From Frigoribacterium sp. PvP032 (GTDB taxonomy: Bacteria; Actinomycetota; Actinomycetes; Actinomycetales; Microbacteriaceae), in NCBI RefSeq assembly GCF_017833035.1, contig NZ_JAFIBM010000001.1, positions 434,001 through 498,000 on the forward strand: DNA of 64,000 nt. Reading direction: 5' to 3'. How positions within the stretch are numbered: position 1 is the stretch's first letter; every line of letters starts with the position of its first letter. The notes beneath the pieces were generated by a model, which ran no database searches, was not told where the DNA came from, and saw nothing but the letters and a program-made list of their open reading frames with translations. Positions 42,679 through 50,822 of this stretch are shown one piece after another. The translations under genes and the position numbers were made by a program.

Positions 42679-43395
42679 TCAGGCGGAGGCGGCCGCCGCG
42701 TGCCCGTGCTCGTCGCGCGTCGCCCAGACGGCGACCGCGGCCGGCCCGGCGAGGTCGACCGTGCCGTCGTCGAGCTCGACCCGCAGCGACCCCGCGTAGT
42801 CGCGGCGCTCGGCGACCCTGACGTGCGCGCCGACCCGCAGCTGCAGCGAGCCGAGGTAGCGGAGCAGCTCGGGCTCGTCGTCCGAGACGCGGACCACGTG
42901 GCCGCACTCGCCCTCGACGAACTCCTGCAGCGTGTGGGCGACGGGCCGCACGACGGTGCCGTCGGCCTGCGGGATCGGGTCGCCGTGCGGGTCCGCCGTG
43001 GGGCGCCCCAGCTCGACGTCGAAGGCCTCGAGCAGGCGGTCGCTGACGGCGTGCTCGAGCACCTCGGCCTCGTCGTGCACCTCGTCCCACGCGTAGCCGA
43101 GCCGCTCGACGAGGTACGTCTCGATCAGGCGGTGGCGGCGCACCATGCCGACGGCGACGTGCCGGCCGAGCTCGCTCAGCGCGATGCTGCGGTACGGCGT
43201 GTAGTCGATGAACCCGTCGCGCTCGAGCTTGCGGAGGTTGCCCGACACCGTCGACGCGCCCACCCCGAGCGTCGCCGCGATCTCGTTCGTCGTGATGCCG
43301 GGGGAGCCCTCTGCCGCCCACTCCTCGGCCTTCCAGATGACCTTGAGGTAGTCCTCGGTCATCGTCGAGCGGGTGGGTCCCGGTTCCGGTGGCAT
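42679..43395 (-). CDS. DtxR/MntR-family metal-dependent repressor
   Basis: 238 residues. The N-terminal winged helix (ITTNEIAATLGVGASTVSGNLRKLERDGFIDY), the helical dimer/metal domain (RHRLIETYLVERLGYAWDEVHDEAEVLEHAVSD) and the C-terminal FeoA/SH3-like domain (LRVGAHVRVAERRDYAGSL) are in order. In IdeR/DtxR the metal-site motif is HEEACxxEH; here the cysteine is replaced by glutamate (HDEAEVLEH), as in manganese-sensing MntR. I therefore favour MntR. ATG 43395 has TAGGAT 6 bases upstream, so the mRNA is probably leaderless. It is convergent with the ROK gene and has no obvious link to sugar use. Confidence 0.88.
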   Translation of the reverse strand: MPPEPGPTRSTMTEDYLKVIWKAEEWAAEGSPGITTNEIAATLGVGASTVSGNLRKLERDGFIDYTPYRSIALSELGRHVAVGMVRRHRLIETYLVERLGYAWDEVHDEAEVLEHAVSDRLLEAFDVELGRPTADPHGDPIPQADGTVVRPVAHTLQEFVEGECGHVVRVSDDEPELLRYLGSLQLRVGAHVRVAERRDYAGSLRVELDDGTVDLAGPAAVAVWATRDEHGHAAAASA

Positions 43396-43603
43396 GTCCC
43401 GATCCTAGGTCCCGCCTCCTGCGCCCCCACGCCCCTGCGCCCCCTCGTGCGCCCCCTCCTGCGCGTCCCGTCCGTCGAGGGCGGGTCGTCGTGCTCGAGG
43501 GCGGGTCGCCGCGGACCCGCCCTCGACCACTCTGACCCGCCCTCGACCGACAGCAGCGTGCAGCGTGCGCCGCAGGGCCGCGGCGTGCGGCTCAGCGCGG
43601 CGC
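43396..43603. repeat. Spacer with doubled inverted repeat
   Basis: No gene. Two direct copies of TCGAGGGCGGGTC (43475-43487, 43495-43507) are followed by two copies of the complement GACCCGCCCTCGA (43514-43526, 43534-43546). Two nested or alternative stems can form. An inverted AGGAGGCG octamer lies at 43413-43420. It is downstream of xylB and upstream of mntR, both on the minus strand, so it could end xylB transcription. Confidence 0.82.
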
Positions 43604-45076
43604 TCAGCGCGGCAGCGACCCCAGCGCCTGGGCCGCCCGGTAGCGCTCGCCGATCGCGGGCACGAGGTCCGGCTCCGAGGAGGCGCGGGTCGACACCGCC
43701 CACCCCGGTCGCGTCCCGGAGAGGGCCCAGGCCGCCTGCCGTGCCGCACCGTCCGCGACGTACTCGCCCGGCGCGGGCACCGTCACCGGCACGTCGAGCA
43801 CCTGGGCCGCGACGGCCTGCACGGCCGGGTTCAGCGCGGCGCCGCCGATCAGCAGCACGCGCCGCACCTCCACCCCCTGGTCGCGCACGGCGGCGGCACC
43901 GTCGGCGAGGGCGGACAGCATCCCCTCGACGGCAGCCCTCGCGAGGTTCTCGCGGGTGGTCGAGGCGAGCGTCAGCCCCGAGAGCGTCGCCGTCGCGTCG
44001 GGCAGGTCGGGCGTGCGCTCGCCCTCGAAGTACGGCACGAGCGAGACCCCGCCGGCACCGGGCTCCGCGGCGAGCGCGAGCCGGGCGAACTCGTCGTGGT
44101 CGACGCCGAGCAGCGTGCCGACCGACGACAGCACGCGGGCTGCGTTGAGGGTGGCGACGAGCGGCAGGAACCCGCCGGCCGCGTCGGCGAACCCGGCGAC
44201 CGTGCCCGAGCCGTCGCGGACGGGCGCGTCCGTCACGGCGAACGCCGTCCCGCTGGTCCCGATGCTGATGACGAGGTCGCCGACGCCGGCGTCCAGCCCG
44301 AGGGCCGCGCCGGCGTTGTCGCCGGCGCCCGCCCCGACCAGGACCCCCTCGGGGACCGGCCCGTGCGCGACCGTCGTGCCTGCCGCCTCCGACGGTCCCA
44401 GCACCCGCGGCAGCACGACGGCGTCGCCGGAACCGGCCCCCGCGGTCGCTTCCCGCCCGGCCCGCCCGAGCGCCCGCTCGAACAGCTCCAGGTCGTACGC
44501 CTCGTCGCCCGGGCTCCAGTACGAGGTGCCGCTGGCGTCGCTGCGGTCGGTGACGAGCGCCTCCAGGTCGGGGCCGAGCGGCGAGGAGGCGGCGGGCCCG
44601 TGCCCGAGGAGCCGCCAGGTCAGCCAGTCGTGCGGCAGCGCCACCGCGGCGACGCGTGCCGCGTTCGCGGGCTCGGCGTCGCGCAGCCAGCGCAGCTTCG
44701 TGGCCGTGAAGGAGGCGACGGGCACCGAGCCGGTCCGTCGCGCCCACTCCTCGGCCCCGAGCTCGGCGGTCAGGTCGCGTGCGGCGGGGGCGCTGCGGGT
44801 GTCGTTCCAGAGCAGCGCGTCGCGTACGACCACGCCGTCGGAGTCGAGCACGACCATGCCGTGCTGCTGCCCGGCGACCGAGATCGCGGCGACGTCGTCG
44901 AGGCCGCCGGCCGCGTCGATCGCCTCGACGAGGGCGTCCCACCAGGCGTCGGGCGGCACCTCGGTGCCCTCCGGGTGCCGGGCGGTGCCCTGGCGCACCA
45001 GCTCTCCGGTGACGGTGTCGCGGATCACGACCTTGCAACTCTGGGTCGAGGAGTCGACCCCGGCGACGAGACTCAT
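43604..45076 (-). CDS. xylB: Xylulokinase
   Basis: 490-residue FGGY-family kinase that phosphorylates D-xylulose with ATP, following XylA. It starts [17 protein letters not shown] (phosphate 1 motif), with [11 protein letters not shown] (substrate-contact motif), LLWNDTRS, the catalytic Asp region [16 protein letters not shown] near 248, the second FGGY-type block [10 protein letters not shown] and the adenosine motif [17 protein letters not shown] near 402. ATG 45076 is set by the family N-terminus. Operator 3 ends 9 bp upstream of it. It lies 12 kb from xylA but shares the regulator site. Confidence 0.95.
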   Translation of the reverse strand: MSLVAGVDSSTQSCKVVIRDTVTGELVRQGTARHPEGTEVPPDAWWDALVEAIDAAGGLDDVAAISVAGQQHGMVVLDSDGVVVRDALLWNDTRSAPAARDLTAELGAEEWARRTGSVPVASFTATKLRWLRDAEPANAARVAAVALPHDWLTWRLLGHGPAASSPLGPDLEALVTDRSDASGTSYWSPGDEAYDLELFERALGRAGREATAGAGSGDAVVLPRVLGPSEAAGTTVAHGPVPEGVLVGAGAGDNAGAALGLDAGVGDLVISIGTSGTAFAVTDAPVRDGSGTVAGFADAAGGFLPLVATLNAARVLSSVGTLLGVDHDEFARLALAAEPGAGGVSLVPYFEGERTPDLPDATATLSGLTLASTTRENLARAAVEGMLSALADGAAAVRDQGVEVRRVLLIGGAALNPAVQAVAAQVLDVPVTVPAPGEYVADGAARQAAWALSGTRPGWAVSTRASSEPDLVPAIGERYRAAQALGSLPR

Positions 45077-45084
45077 GGCCGTAG

Positions 45085-45105
45085 TTTGTCGTATCGCGCA
45101 ACGAA
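45085..45105. promoter_or_regulatory. XylR/ROK operator 3 (xylB)
   Basis: TTTGTCG, 7-base spacer, CAACGAA, the same 7-7-7 form as operators 1 and 2. It lies 9 bp upstream of the xylB ATG, a repressing position. Confidence 0.75.
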
Positions 45106-45148
45106 TTCCTAGAGCGGTGCCGGGCGGCGTGGCGCGCCTCCTCGTCGG

Positions 45149-45177
45149 TAGACTCAAGTGCACCTGACACGGTGCAC
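45149..45177 (+). promoter_or_regulatory. purA -10 and leader hairpin
   Basis: TAGACT (45149-45154) is a good -10. Just inside the transcript, GTGCACC-N6-GGTGCAC (45158-45177) is a perfect 7-bp inverted repeat that could be an operator or a leader stem-loop. Confidence 0.5.
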
Positions 45178-45221
45178 GCGTGCCTCACCCAGGTGCGATC
45201 GCCGACCGCGAGGAGACGACC

Positions 45222-46508
45222 ATGCCCGCAGTAGTCATCATCGGAGCCCAGTGGGGCGACGAAGGCAAGGGCAAGGCGACCGACCTGCTCGGCAGCCGCA
45301 TCGACTACGTCGTCAAGTTCAACGGCGGCAACAACGCGGGCCACACGGTCGTCATCGGCGACCAGAAGTACGCCCTGCACCTGCTGCCCTCCGGCATCCT
45401 GTCGCCCGGCGTCACGCCGGTCATCGGCAACGGCGTCGTCATCGACATCGAGGTGCTCTTCGACGAGCTCGACGCGCTGATCGCCCGTGGCGTCGACGTC
45501 TCGAAGCTCAAGGTCAGCGCCAACGCGCACGTCATCACGCACTACCACCGCACCCTCGACAAGGTGACCGAGCGGTTCCTCGGCAAGCGCCAGATCGGCA
45601 CGACCGGTCGCGGCATCGGCCCGACCTACGCCGACAAGATCAACCGCGTCGGCATCCGTGTGCAGGACATCTTCGACGAGGGCATCCTGCGCCAGAAGGT
45701 CGAGGCGGCCCTCGACCAGAAGAACCACCTGCTCGTCAAGATCTACAACCGCCGTGCGATCGAGGCCGACGAGATCGTCGACTCGCTGCTCTCGTACGCC
45801 GAGCGGCTGAAGCCCATGGTGGCCGACACGGCGCTCGAGATCCACCAGGCGCTCGAGGCCGACAAGACCGTCCTCTTCGAGGCCGGCCAGGCGACCATGC
45901 TCGACGTCGACCACGGCACGTACCCGTTCGTCACGTCGTCCTCCGCGACCGCAGGAGGCGCCTCCACCGGCTCCGGCATCGGTCCCGGCCGCATCCAGCG
46001 CGTCATCGGGATCGTCAAGGCGTACACGACCCGTGTCGGCGCCGGTCCCTTCCCGACCGAGCTGTTCGACGCCTCCGGCGAGTTCCTCCGGGCCAACGGC
46101 TTCGAGTTCGGCACGACCACCGGTCGTCCGCGTCGCTGCGGCTGGTACGACGCCCCGATCGCCCGGTACTCGGCGCGGATCAACGGCGTGACCGACTTCG
46201 TCCTGACCAAGCTCGACGTGCTCACGGGCCTCGAGACGATCCCGGTCTGCGTCGCCTACGACGTCGACGGCGTGCGTCACGACGAGGTCCCGGTGTCGCA
46301 GAGCGACTTCCACCACGCCGTGCCGATCTACGAGGAGTTCCCCGGCTGGAGCGAGGACATCACCGGAGCACGCGAGTTCAGCGACCTGCCGCAGGCCGCA
46401 CAGGACTACGTCCTCGCCGTCGAGGCGATGAGCGGCGCCCGCATCTCGGCGATCGGGGTCGGCCCCGGTCGCGAGGCCGTCGTCGTCCGCCACGACCTCC
46501 TCCCCTGA
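45222..46508 (+). CDS. purA: Adenylosuccinate synthetase
   Basis: 428-residue GTP-dependent enzyme joining IMP and aspartate to form adenylosuccinate in AMP synthesis. The N-terminal P-loop [16 protein letters not shown] (8-23), [11 protein letters not shown] with the catalytic His41, [15 protein letters not shown] (IMP loop), [17 protein letters not shown] and [10 protein letters not shown] (aspartate loop), RCGWYDAP, and [13 protein letters not shown] with the guanine-specific TKxD are intact and in order. ATG 45222 follows GAGGAG. It is free-standing and divergent from xylB across 145 bp. Confidence 0.97.
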   Translation: MPAVVIIGAQWGDEGKGKATDLLGSRIDYVVKFNGGNNAGHTVVIGDQKYALHLLPSGILSPGVTPVIGNGVVIDIEVLFDELDALIARGVDVSKLKVSANAHVITHYHRTLDKVTERFLGKRQIGTTGRGIGPTYADKINRVGIRVQDIFDEGILRQKVEAALDQKNHLLVKIYNRRAIEADEIVDSLLSYAERLKPMVADTALEIHQALEADKTVLFEAGQATMLDVDHGTYPFVTSSSATAGGASTGSGIGPGRIQRVIGIVKAYTTRVGAGPFPTELFDASGEFLRANGFEFGTTTGRPRRCGWYDAPIARYSARINGVTDFVLTKLDVLTGLETIPVCVAYDVDGVRHDEVPVSQSDFHHAVPIYEEFPGWSEDITGAREFSDLPQAAQDYVLAVEAMSGARISAIGVGPGREAVVVRHDLLP

Positions 46509-46750
46509 CCCGCCCCAGCCCGCCCAGCACCTGGCACGTGGCCCCGGCCCGCGGCGCTGGTCGTCCGGGCGCTGGTCGTCCGCCTCCGCCTCCGCCTCTC
46601 CTCATTCAGGAACGTGAGTCCTGAGTTCGCACAGCTCGGGACTCCCGCTCCTGATCCGTGCACGATTCAGGAACCAGCACGCCCAACTTCCTGAATAGCG
46701 CTGCAACCGAGCCAGACGCAGAGCCGGCAGCCGAGGAGGCGCCGCCCGCC
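46509..46750. other. Convergent spacer containing repeat copy C
   Basis: 242 bp between purA and the convergent maleylpyruvate isomerase-like gene. It holds a CGCCTC hexamer run (46579-46596), repeat copy C and an AGGAGGCG octamer at 46735. No gene is seen. Confidence 0.8.
46596..46696 (+). repeat. TCAGGA/TCCTGA repeat element, copy C
   Basis: It starts CTCTCCTCATTCAGGAAC and is identical to copy A for 37 bases, then diverges except for CTCCTGATCCGTGCAC and the terminal CTTCCTGAAT. It directly follows a CGCCTC hexamer run, as copy B follows a GGCAGA run. It is intergenic between convergent genes. Confidence 0.85.
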
Positions 46751-47359
46751 TCAGACGACGCTGAACCCGTCCCCGAGCCGGCCGCGTCCCGTCAGCGCGA
46801 GCAGCACCTCCTCGCCGTGGCCCTGCATCGTCGCGGTCCGGGCGGCGAGCGCCGCGGTGTCGGCGACGGCAGCCGACGGCAGCGTGTGCGTCAGCCCGGT
46901 CGCGCGAGACAGGTCGATCGTGTGCACGACGAGCTCGAACACGCGAGTCCGCAGGTACTCGCCGAGCGGGATCCCCATGCCGCCGAGCGACACGATCCGG
47001 TTGCCCGGAGCCCGGTCGAGAGCCGCACGCGACTCGGCGAGCGCCTCGGCGACCCGGCCGGCGGGGTCGTCGCCGAGCCAGCGGCCGGCCTCGACGCCCC
47101 GGGCGTGCACGCCGTCCGCGTCCGTGAACTGCGATGCGTACGCCGAGTACCAGGCCTCGGCCGACGGGATGGTCACGTCGCTCGGCTCGTCGAGCCCGAG
47201 GTAGGTCGAGACGGTGAGCACGGCCCGGGAGGCGTGCCCTGCCAGGTCGCGGACGGTCCAGCGGTCGAGGCCGGGCTCGTCCCACTGCTCGGGGCGGACT
47301 CGCGACAGGAGGTCGACGAACGACTCGGCCGACTGGCCGAAGGTGCGGGGAGTGGTCAC
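46751..47359 (-). CDS. Mycothiol-dependent maleylpyruvate isomerase-like (DinB-fold) protein
   Basis: 202 residues of the actinobacterial maleylpyruvate isomerase/DinB-like superfamily. LDRWTVRDLAGHASRAVLTVSTYL (about 34-57) supplies the first helix pair and a metal-site His, and YLRTRVFELVVHTIDLSRATGL (about 148-169) carries the family E-x3-H signature that binds metal. Members use mycothiol as cofactor or are uncharacterised. GTG 47359 is preferred because CAGGA lies 7 bases before it. It is divergent from the GNAT gene with a 36-bp gap. The actual substrate is unknown; no aromatic-catabolic genes are nearby. Confidence 0.8.
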   Translation of the reverse strand: MTTPRTFGQSAESFVDLLSRVRPEQWDEPGLDRWTVRDLAGHASRAVLTVSTYLGLDEPSDVTIPSAEAWYSAYASQFTDADGVHARGVEAGRWLGDDPAGRVAEALAESRAALDRAPGNRIVSLGGMGIPLGEYLRTRVFELVVHTIDLSRATGLTHTLPSAAVADTAALAARTATMQGHGEEVLLALTGRGRLGDGFSVV

Positions 47360-47395
47360 GTGCACATCCTGCTCCGCCCCTGCCAGGATCGACCC

Positions 47396-48028
47396 ATGTC
47401 GCTGTCCGGCCCGCTGCCCCCCGTCCCCCTCGTCGGCCGTCTCGTGACGGTCGCCCCGCTCAGCCGCGACGACCTGCCCGAGCTGCACCGGGCGATCGGC
47501 CGGCCCGAGGTCTTCGCCGGCGGCTGGGGCGGCGGCGCGGCGGCGTACCGCGACGGCTACGACGCGTGGGCCGAGTTCATGCGCGGCTACCTGCTCTGGG
47601 ACGAGGGCCTCGTCTACGGCGTCCGTCGCGCCGTCCCGGCAGGGGAGGCCCCGGGTGAGCTCGTCGGCACGACCACCGTCGGCCTCGTCGACCTCCGCTG
47701 CGAGAGCGCGCACGTCGGCTGGACCGCCTACGCACCCGAGGTCTGGGGCACCGGCGTCAACGTCGAGACGAAGCTCCTCGTGCTCGGCTCGCTCTTCGAG
47801 CACGGCCTCGGGCGTGTCCAGCTCCAGGCCGACGCGCTCAACGTGCGGTCGCGCGCGGCGATCACCAAGCTCGGCGCGACCCTCGAGGGAGTGCTCCGCC
47901 GGGCCCAGCCGCGGGCCGACGGCTCGTGGCGCGACACCGCCGTCTACTCGATCCTCGCCGACGAGTGGCCGGGCGTCCGGGATGGTCTCACGCGCCGTCT
48001 GGAGACTGTTCAGCAACCGTCCAGATGA
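47396..48028 (+). CDS. GNAT family N-acetyltransferase (RimJ/RimL-like)
   Basis: 210 residues. The fold is read from LVGRLVTVAPLSRDDLPELHRAI at the start, LVGTTTVGLVDLRCESAHVGWTAYAPEVWGTGVNVETKLLVLGSLFEHGLGRVQLQADALNVRSRAAITKLGATLEGVLRRAQ through the middle (given in blocks; residues about 85-165), which contains the acetyl-CoA loop region and the N-x-R-S-x3-I-x-K-L-G-A-x-x-E-G motif typical of the RimL branch. The substrate may be a ribosomal protein N-terminus or a small molecule. It has no operon partner; the ohr gene follows by 19 bp. Confidence 0.85.
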   Translation: MSLSGPLPPVPLVGRLVTVAPLSRDDLPELHRAIGRPEVFAGGWGGGAAAYRDGYDAWAEFMRGYLLWDEGLVYGVRRAVPAGEAPGELVGTTTVGLVDLRCESAHVGWTAYAPEVWGTGVNVETKLLVLGSLFEHGLGRVQLQADALNVRSRAAITKLGATLEGVLRRAQPRADGSWRDTAVYSILADEWPGVRDGLTRRLETVQQPSR

Positions 48029-48047
48029 GGGGTCGACTGTTGCTCTC

Positions 48048-48473
48048 ATGACTCTGGAGATCGCTTACACCGCCATCGCCCACGCCACCGGCGGGGGCCG
48101 TGACGGCCACGTCCGCAGCGAGGACGACACCCTGGACTTCGAGACGCGTCCTCCCAAGGAGATGGGCGGGTCCGGCGAGGGCACCAACCCCGAGCAGCTC
48201 TTCGCAGCCGGCTACGCCGCGTGCTTCCTCAGCGCGATGCACGCGGTCGCCCGCAAGCTCGAGGTCGACACGAAGGACTCGTCGGTCAGCGCGAGCGTCG
48301 GCATCGGCCCGAACGGCGAGGGCGGCTTCGGCCTCGCCGTCGAGCTCGACATCTACACGCCGAACGTCCCGGCCGACCGCCGCCAGGAGCTCGCCGACGC
48401 CGCGCACCACGTGTGCCCGTACTCGAACGCCACCCGCGGCAACGTCGAGGTCACGCTGACCCTCGTCGACTGA
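48048..48473 (+). CDS. ohr: Organic hydroperoxide resistance protein
   Basis: 141-residue Ohr/OsmC thiol peroxidase that reduces organic hydroperoxides. The two catalytic cysteines are present: AAGYAACFLSAMHAVA near residue 60 and HHVCPYSNATRGN near 125. The conserved Arg is in ATGGGRDGHVRSEDDTLDFE and the Glu in LFAAGYAACF context. The length is exactly typical. ATG 48048 follows the GNAT gene closely. No ohrR gene is beside it. A 36-bp perfect palindrome that can serve as terminator lies 31 bp after the stop. Confidence 0.92.
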   Translation: MTLEIAYTAIAHATGGGRDGHVRSEDDTLDFETRPPKEMGGSGEGTNPEQLFAAGYAACFLSAMHAVARKLEVDTKDSSVSASVGIGPNGEGGFGLAVELDIYTPNVPADRRQELADAAHHVCPYSNATRGNVEVTLTLVD

Positions 48474-48503
48474 CGCAGCAGCAGCAGCAGCACAGCAGCA
48501 GCG
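48474..48503. repeat. CAG trinucleotide run
   Basis: Roughly eight interrupted GCA/CAG units directly after the ohr stop codon. Confidence 0.8.
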
Positions 48504-48504
48504 A

Positions 48505-48540
48505 AGGAGGCGCGTCCCGCGATCGCGGGACGCGCCTCCT
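48505..48540. terminator. Perfect 36-bp palindrome (candidate terminator)
   Basis: AGGAGGCGCGTCCCGCG, AT, then the exact complement. The ends are two inverted AGGAGGCG octamers. It is followed by CGTCTG rather than a U-tract, so termination would depend on stem strength alone. Confidence 0.65.
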
Positions 48541-48578
48541 CGTCTGCCCGCCCGCCCTCGCGGTCGGCCCCGACGCGT

Positions 48579-48640
48579 CGCATCACGTTCCGAGCATCAC
48601 GTCCCGCCCCCGTGGGACGCGATGCTCGGAACACGATGCG
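48579..48640. repeat. 27-bp imperfect inverted repeat, 8-base loop
   Basis: The arm CGCATCACGTTCCGAGCATC continues ACGTCCC (48579-48605) and pairs with 48614-48640 with three or four mismatches. The arm itself is a tandem pair of GCATCACGT units. It lies between ohr and the chorismate mutase gene. Confidence 0.8.
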
Positions 48641-48679
48641 GCACGCCCCGCCGCGGGGGCGCCCCGATAGGGTCGGTGC

Positions 48680-49045
48680 ATGGCACTCGACAGTCCCCTC
48701 GGCGCGGACAGCCCCCTCACGACCGACGACCGCGAGGCGATCGACGAGCTCTCGAGCATCCGTCAGAGCATCGACAACATCGACGCAGCGCTCGTGCACC
48801 TGCTCGCCGAGCGCTTCAAGTTCACGCAGTCGGTGGGGCACCTCAAGGCCGCGGCGGGCATGCCGGCCAGCGACCCCGAGCGCGAGCGCGTGCAGATCCA
48901 GCGCCTCCGTCAGCTCGCCGAGGAGTCGCACCTCGACCCGGCCTTCGCCGAGAAGTTCCTCGGCTTCATCGTCGGCGAGGTCATCCAGCACCACCAGCGC
49001 ATCGCGAACGACGCCGCAGGGTCCTCGTCCGAGGGCCGGGCGTGA
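48680..49045 (+). CDS. Chorismate mutase (AroQ class)
   Basis: 121-residue all-helical protein. ELSSIRQSIDNIDAALVHLLAERFKFTQSVGHLKAAAGMPASDPERERVQIQRL (in blocks, residues about 23-76) contains the AroQ active-site residues: the first-helix Arg, the Lys of GHLKA and the Arg/Glu of the following segment. A long final helix VGEVIQHHQRIAN follows. It catalyses chorismate to prephenate. ATG 48680 has TAGGGT 6 bases upstream and no SD, so it is probably leaderless. Its stop overlaps the next gene by 4 nt. Confidence 0.88.
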   Translation: MALDSPLGADSPLTTDDREAIDELSSIRQSIDNIDAALVHLLAERFKFTQSVGHLKAAAGMPASDPERERVQIQRLRQLAEESHLDPAFAEKFLGFIVGEVIQHHQRIANDAAGSSSEGRA

Positions 49046-50133
49046 GCGACGCCGCAGCCGGGCGAGACTCCGCAGCCGGGCAGGGTGCCCCGGCGATCGA
49101 CTTCCCCGCGGCCGACGGAGGCTCGCCGCAGCGCCTCTACGTCGGCTCGTACACCCCGTCGAGCGGCGGCTCCGGCGCGGGCATCACCGTGCTCGAGCGC
49201 ACGGCTCCCGGCCAGCCGTGGCAGTCGGTGCAGACCGTCGAGGCCGACGACCCCTCCTTCCTGGTCGCGACCGAGGGCGCGCTGCACGCCGTGTCCGAGA
49301 CGACGGAGGGGCGGGTCCTGTCGTACACCGTCTCCGCCGGTCGCCTGGTGGCCGCGTCGAGTGTCGCCTCCGGGGGATCCGCGCCCTGTCACGTGCTGTT
49401 CGACCCCGCGTCCGGCGCGCTGGTCGTGACGAACTACGTGGGCGGGACGGTCTCCGTCCTCTCGAGCGACCCGTCGCTCACGAGCCGGGTCGCGCACACG
49501 GTCGCGCTGCCCGTCGGGCACGGCCCCGTGCAGGAGCGCCAGGAGCGCCCGCACGCGCACCAGGCCTCGCCCACCCCGTGGGGCACCCTGTTGGTCAGCG
49601 ACCTCGGGACCGACCGCCTGGTCGAGATCGCCGTCGACCCCGTCGCCCTCGTGCCCGAGATCGTCGGCGTGCACCTGCTGCCCGCCGGGGCAGGCCCGCG
49701 CCACGTCGTGTGGCTCGGCGACCGCCTCGTCGTGGCCGGCGAGCTCGACGCGCGGCTGCACGTGCTCCAGCGCGTCGGCGAGAAGCTGGTCGTCGACCAC
49801 AGCGTCGAGGTCTTCGAGGGCTCGGCGTCGGCGTCGGGAGTCTTCCCGTCGCACCTCGACGTCGACGGCGGACGTGTCTACGTCGCCACCCGTGGGCGCG
49901 ACAGCATCAGCGTCCTCGCGCCCGGCGACGACGGCCGGCTCCAGCTCGTCGGAGAGGCCCCCTGCGGCGGCACCTGGCCGCGGCACTTCGCGATCACGCC
50001 CGGAGTGATGTACGTCGCGAACCAGGGCTCGGACACGGTCGCCGTGCTGCCGCTCGACCCCGAGACGGGCGTCCCCGGCGAGCCCCTCGACGTGTTCACG
50101 CTCGGCAGCCCCGCCTGCATCCTCCCCGCCTGA
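49042..50133 (+). CDS. Lactonase family seven-bladed propeller protein (6-phosphogluconolactonase-like)
   Basis: 363 residues. After a 30-residue acidic lead, RLYVGSYTPSSGGSGAGITVLER opens the first blade. Blades repeat as SFLVATEGALHAVSE, PCHVLFDPASGALVVTNYVGGTVSVLS, HAHQASPTPWGTLLVSDLGTDRLVE, GPRHVVWLGDRLVVAGEL, FPSHLDVDGGRVYVATRGRDSISVLA and WPRHFAITPGVMYVANQGSDTVAVL. This is the Pgl/lactonase family (PF10282). GTG 49042 overlaps the chorismate mutase stop. The pairing with chorismate mutase looks like transcriptional convenience. Cytosolic, with no signal peptide. Confidence 0.85.
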   Translation: MSDAAAGRDSAAGQGAPAIDFPAADGGSPQRLYVGSYTPSSGGSGAGITVLERTAPGQPWQSVQTVEADDPSFLVATEGALHAVSETTEGRVLSYTVSAGRLVAASSVASGGSAPCHVLFDPASGALVVTNYVGGTVSVLSSDPSLTSRVAHTVALPVGHGPVQERQERPHAHQASPTPWGTLLVSDLGTDRLVEIAVDPVALVPEIVGVHLLPAGAGPRHVVWLGDRLVVAGELDARLHVLQRVGEKLVVDHSVEVFEGSASASGVFPSHLDVDGGRVYVATRGRDSISVLAPGDDGRLQLVGEAPCGGTWPRHFAITPGVMYVANQGSDTVAVLPLDPETGVPGEPLDVFTLGSPACILPA

Positions 50134-50150
50134 CCCTCCCGCCCCGCCGC

Positions 50151-50735
50151 TCAGCGCGCGAGGCTGCGCAGCAGCGCGACGACCTCGTCGACGGAGGCGC
50201 GGCCGCGGTGCGAGGCGCCGGCCGAGCCCGGTGCACCAGCCGCGACCGACGCCTCCTCGAACTGGGCGGGGGTGAAGTAGAGCCCGTCCGAGACGAGGCA
50301 GACGAGGCTGGCGACGGCGGGGTCGCCGACCTCGTCGAGCACGACCGCGTACCAGCGGTCCTGCATGGCGGTCAGCGCGGCGACGGCCTGCGGCCAGCGT
50401 CCGCTCGCGCCGAGCCCGGCCACGGCGGTGATGCACCGGTCGAGCGGGTCGTCCTCGGGGATGGCCGACCTCGAGGAGGTGCGGATGAAGTAGTCGACGA
50501 CGCCGTCGGCAGCCGAGGTCATCCGTGCCACGTCGTCCTCGAGGAGTGCGCCGAGGCGGGCGACGAGCCCGTCGACGAGCGCCTCGCGTGAGGGGAAGTG
50601 GTAGAGCAGCCCGCCCTTCGAGACGTCGGCGGCGGCGGCCACGGCGTCGAACGTGGCGCTGCGCTCGCCGGTCTCGACGACGAGGTGCTCGAACGAGTCG
50701 AGCATCTTCTCTCGGGCTGACGGACGCGGGCTCAT
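50151..50735 (-). CDS. TetR family repressor of the adjacent MFS pump
   Basis: 194 residues. The HTH region (MLDSFEHLVVETGERSATFDAVAAAADVSKGGLLYHFPSREALVDGL, in parts, about 11-57) is typical TetR with the GGLLYHFPSREAL helix. The ligand domain is of the TetR_C_6-like type. ATG 50735 has TACAGT 6 bases upstream (on its strand), so it is probably leaderless, and that -10 overlaps the proximal operator. It is divergent from the MFS gene with two palindromic sites between, so it likely represses both. Confidence 0.87.
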   Translation of the reverse strand: MSPRPSAREKMLDSFEHLVVETGERSATFDAVAAAADVSKGGLLYHFPSREALVDGLVARLGALLEDDVARMTSAADGVVDYFIRTSSRSAIPEDDPLDRCITAVAGLGASGRWPQAVAALTAMQDRWYAVVLDEVGDPAVASLVCLVSDGLYFTPAQFEEASVAAGAPGSAGASHRGRASVDEVVALLRSLAR

Positions 50736-50746
50736 CCTGTTACTGT

Positions 50747-50786
50747 ACCGTCTGGACGGTGAAGCTGTACCGTCCGGACGGTACAG
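50747..50786. promoter_or_regulatory. Tandem TetR operators between repressor and MFS genes
   Basis: Two copies of the palindrome ACCGTCYGGACGGT occur at 50747-50760 and 50769-50782. The second extends to a perfect 22-bp CTGTACCGTCCGGACGGTACAG (50765-50786). Their centres are 22 bp apart, two helical turns, so two dimers could bind on one face. Confidence 0.85.
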
Positions 50787-50822
50787 CCAGCCCCGACGCC
50801 CACCACGACCATCGAGAGCCCC

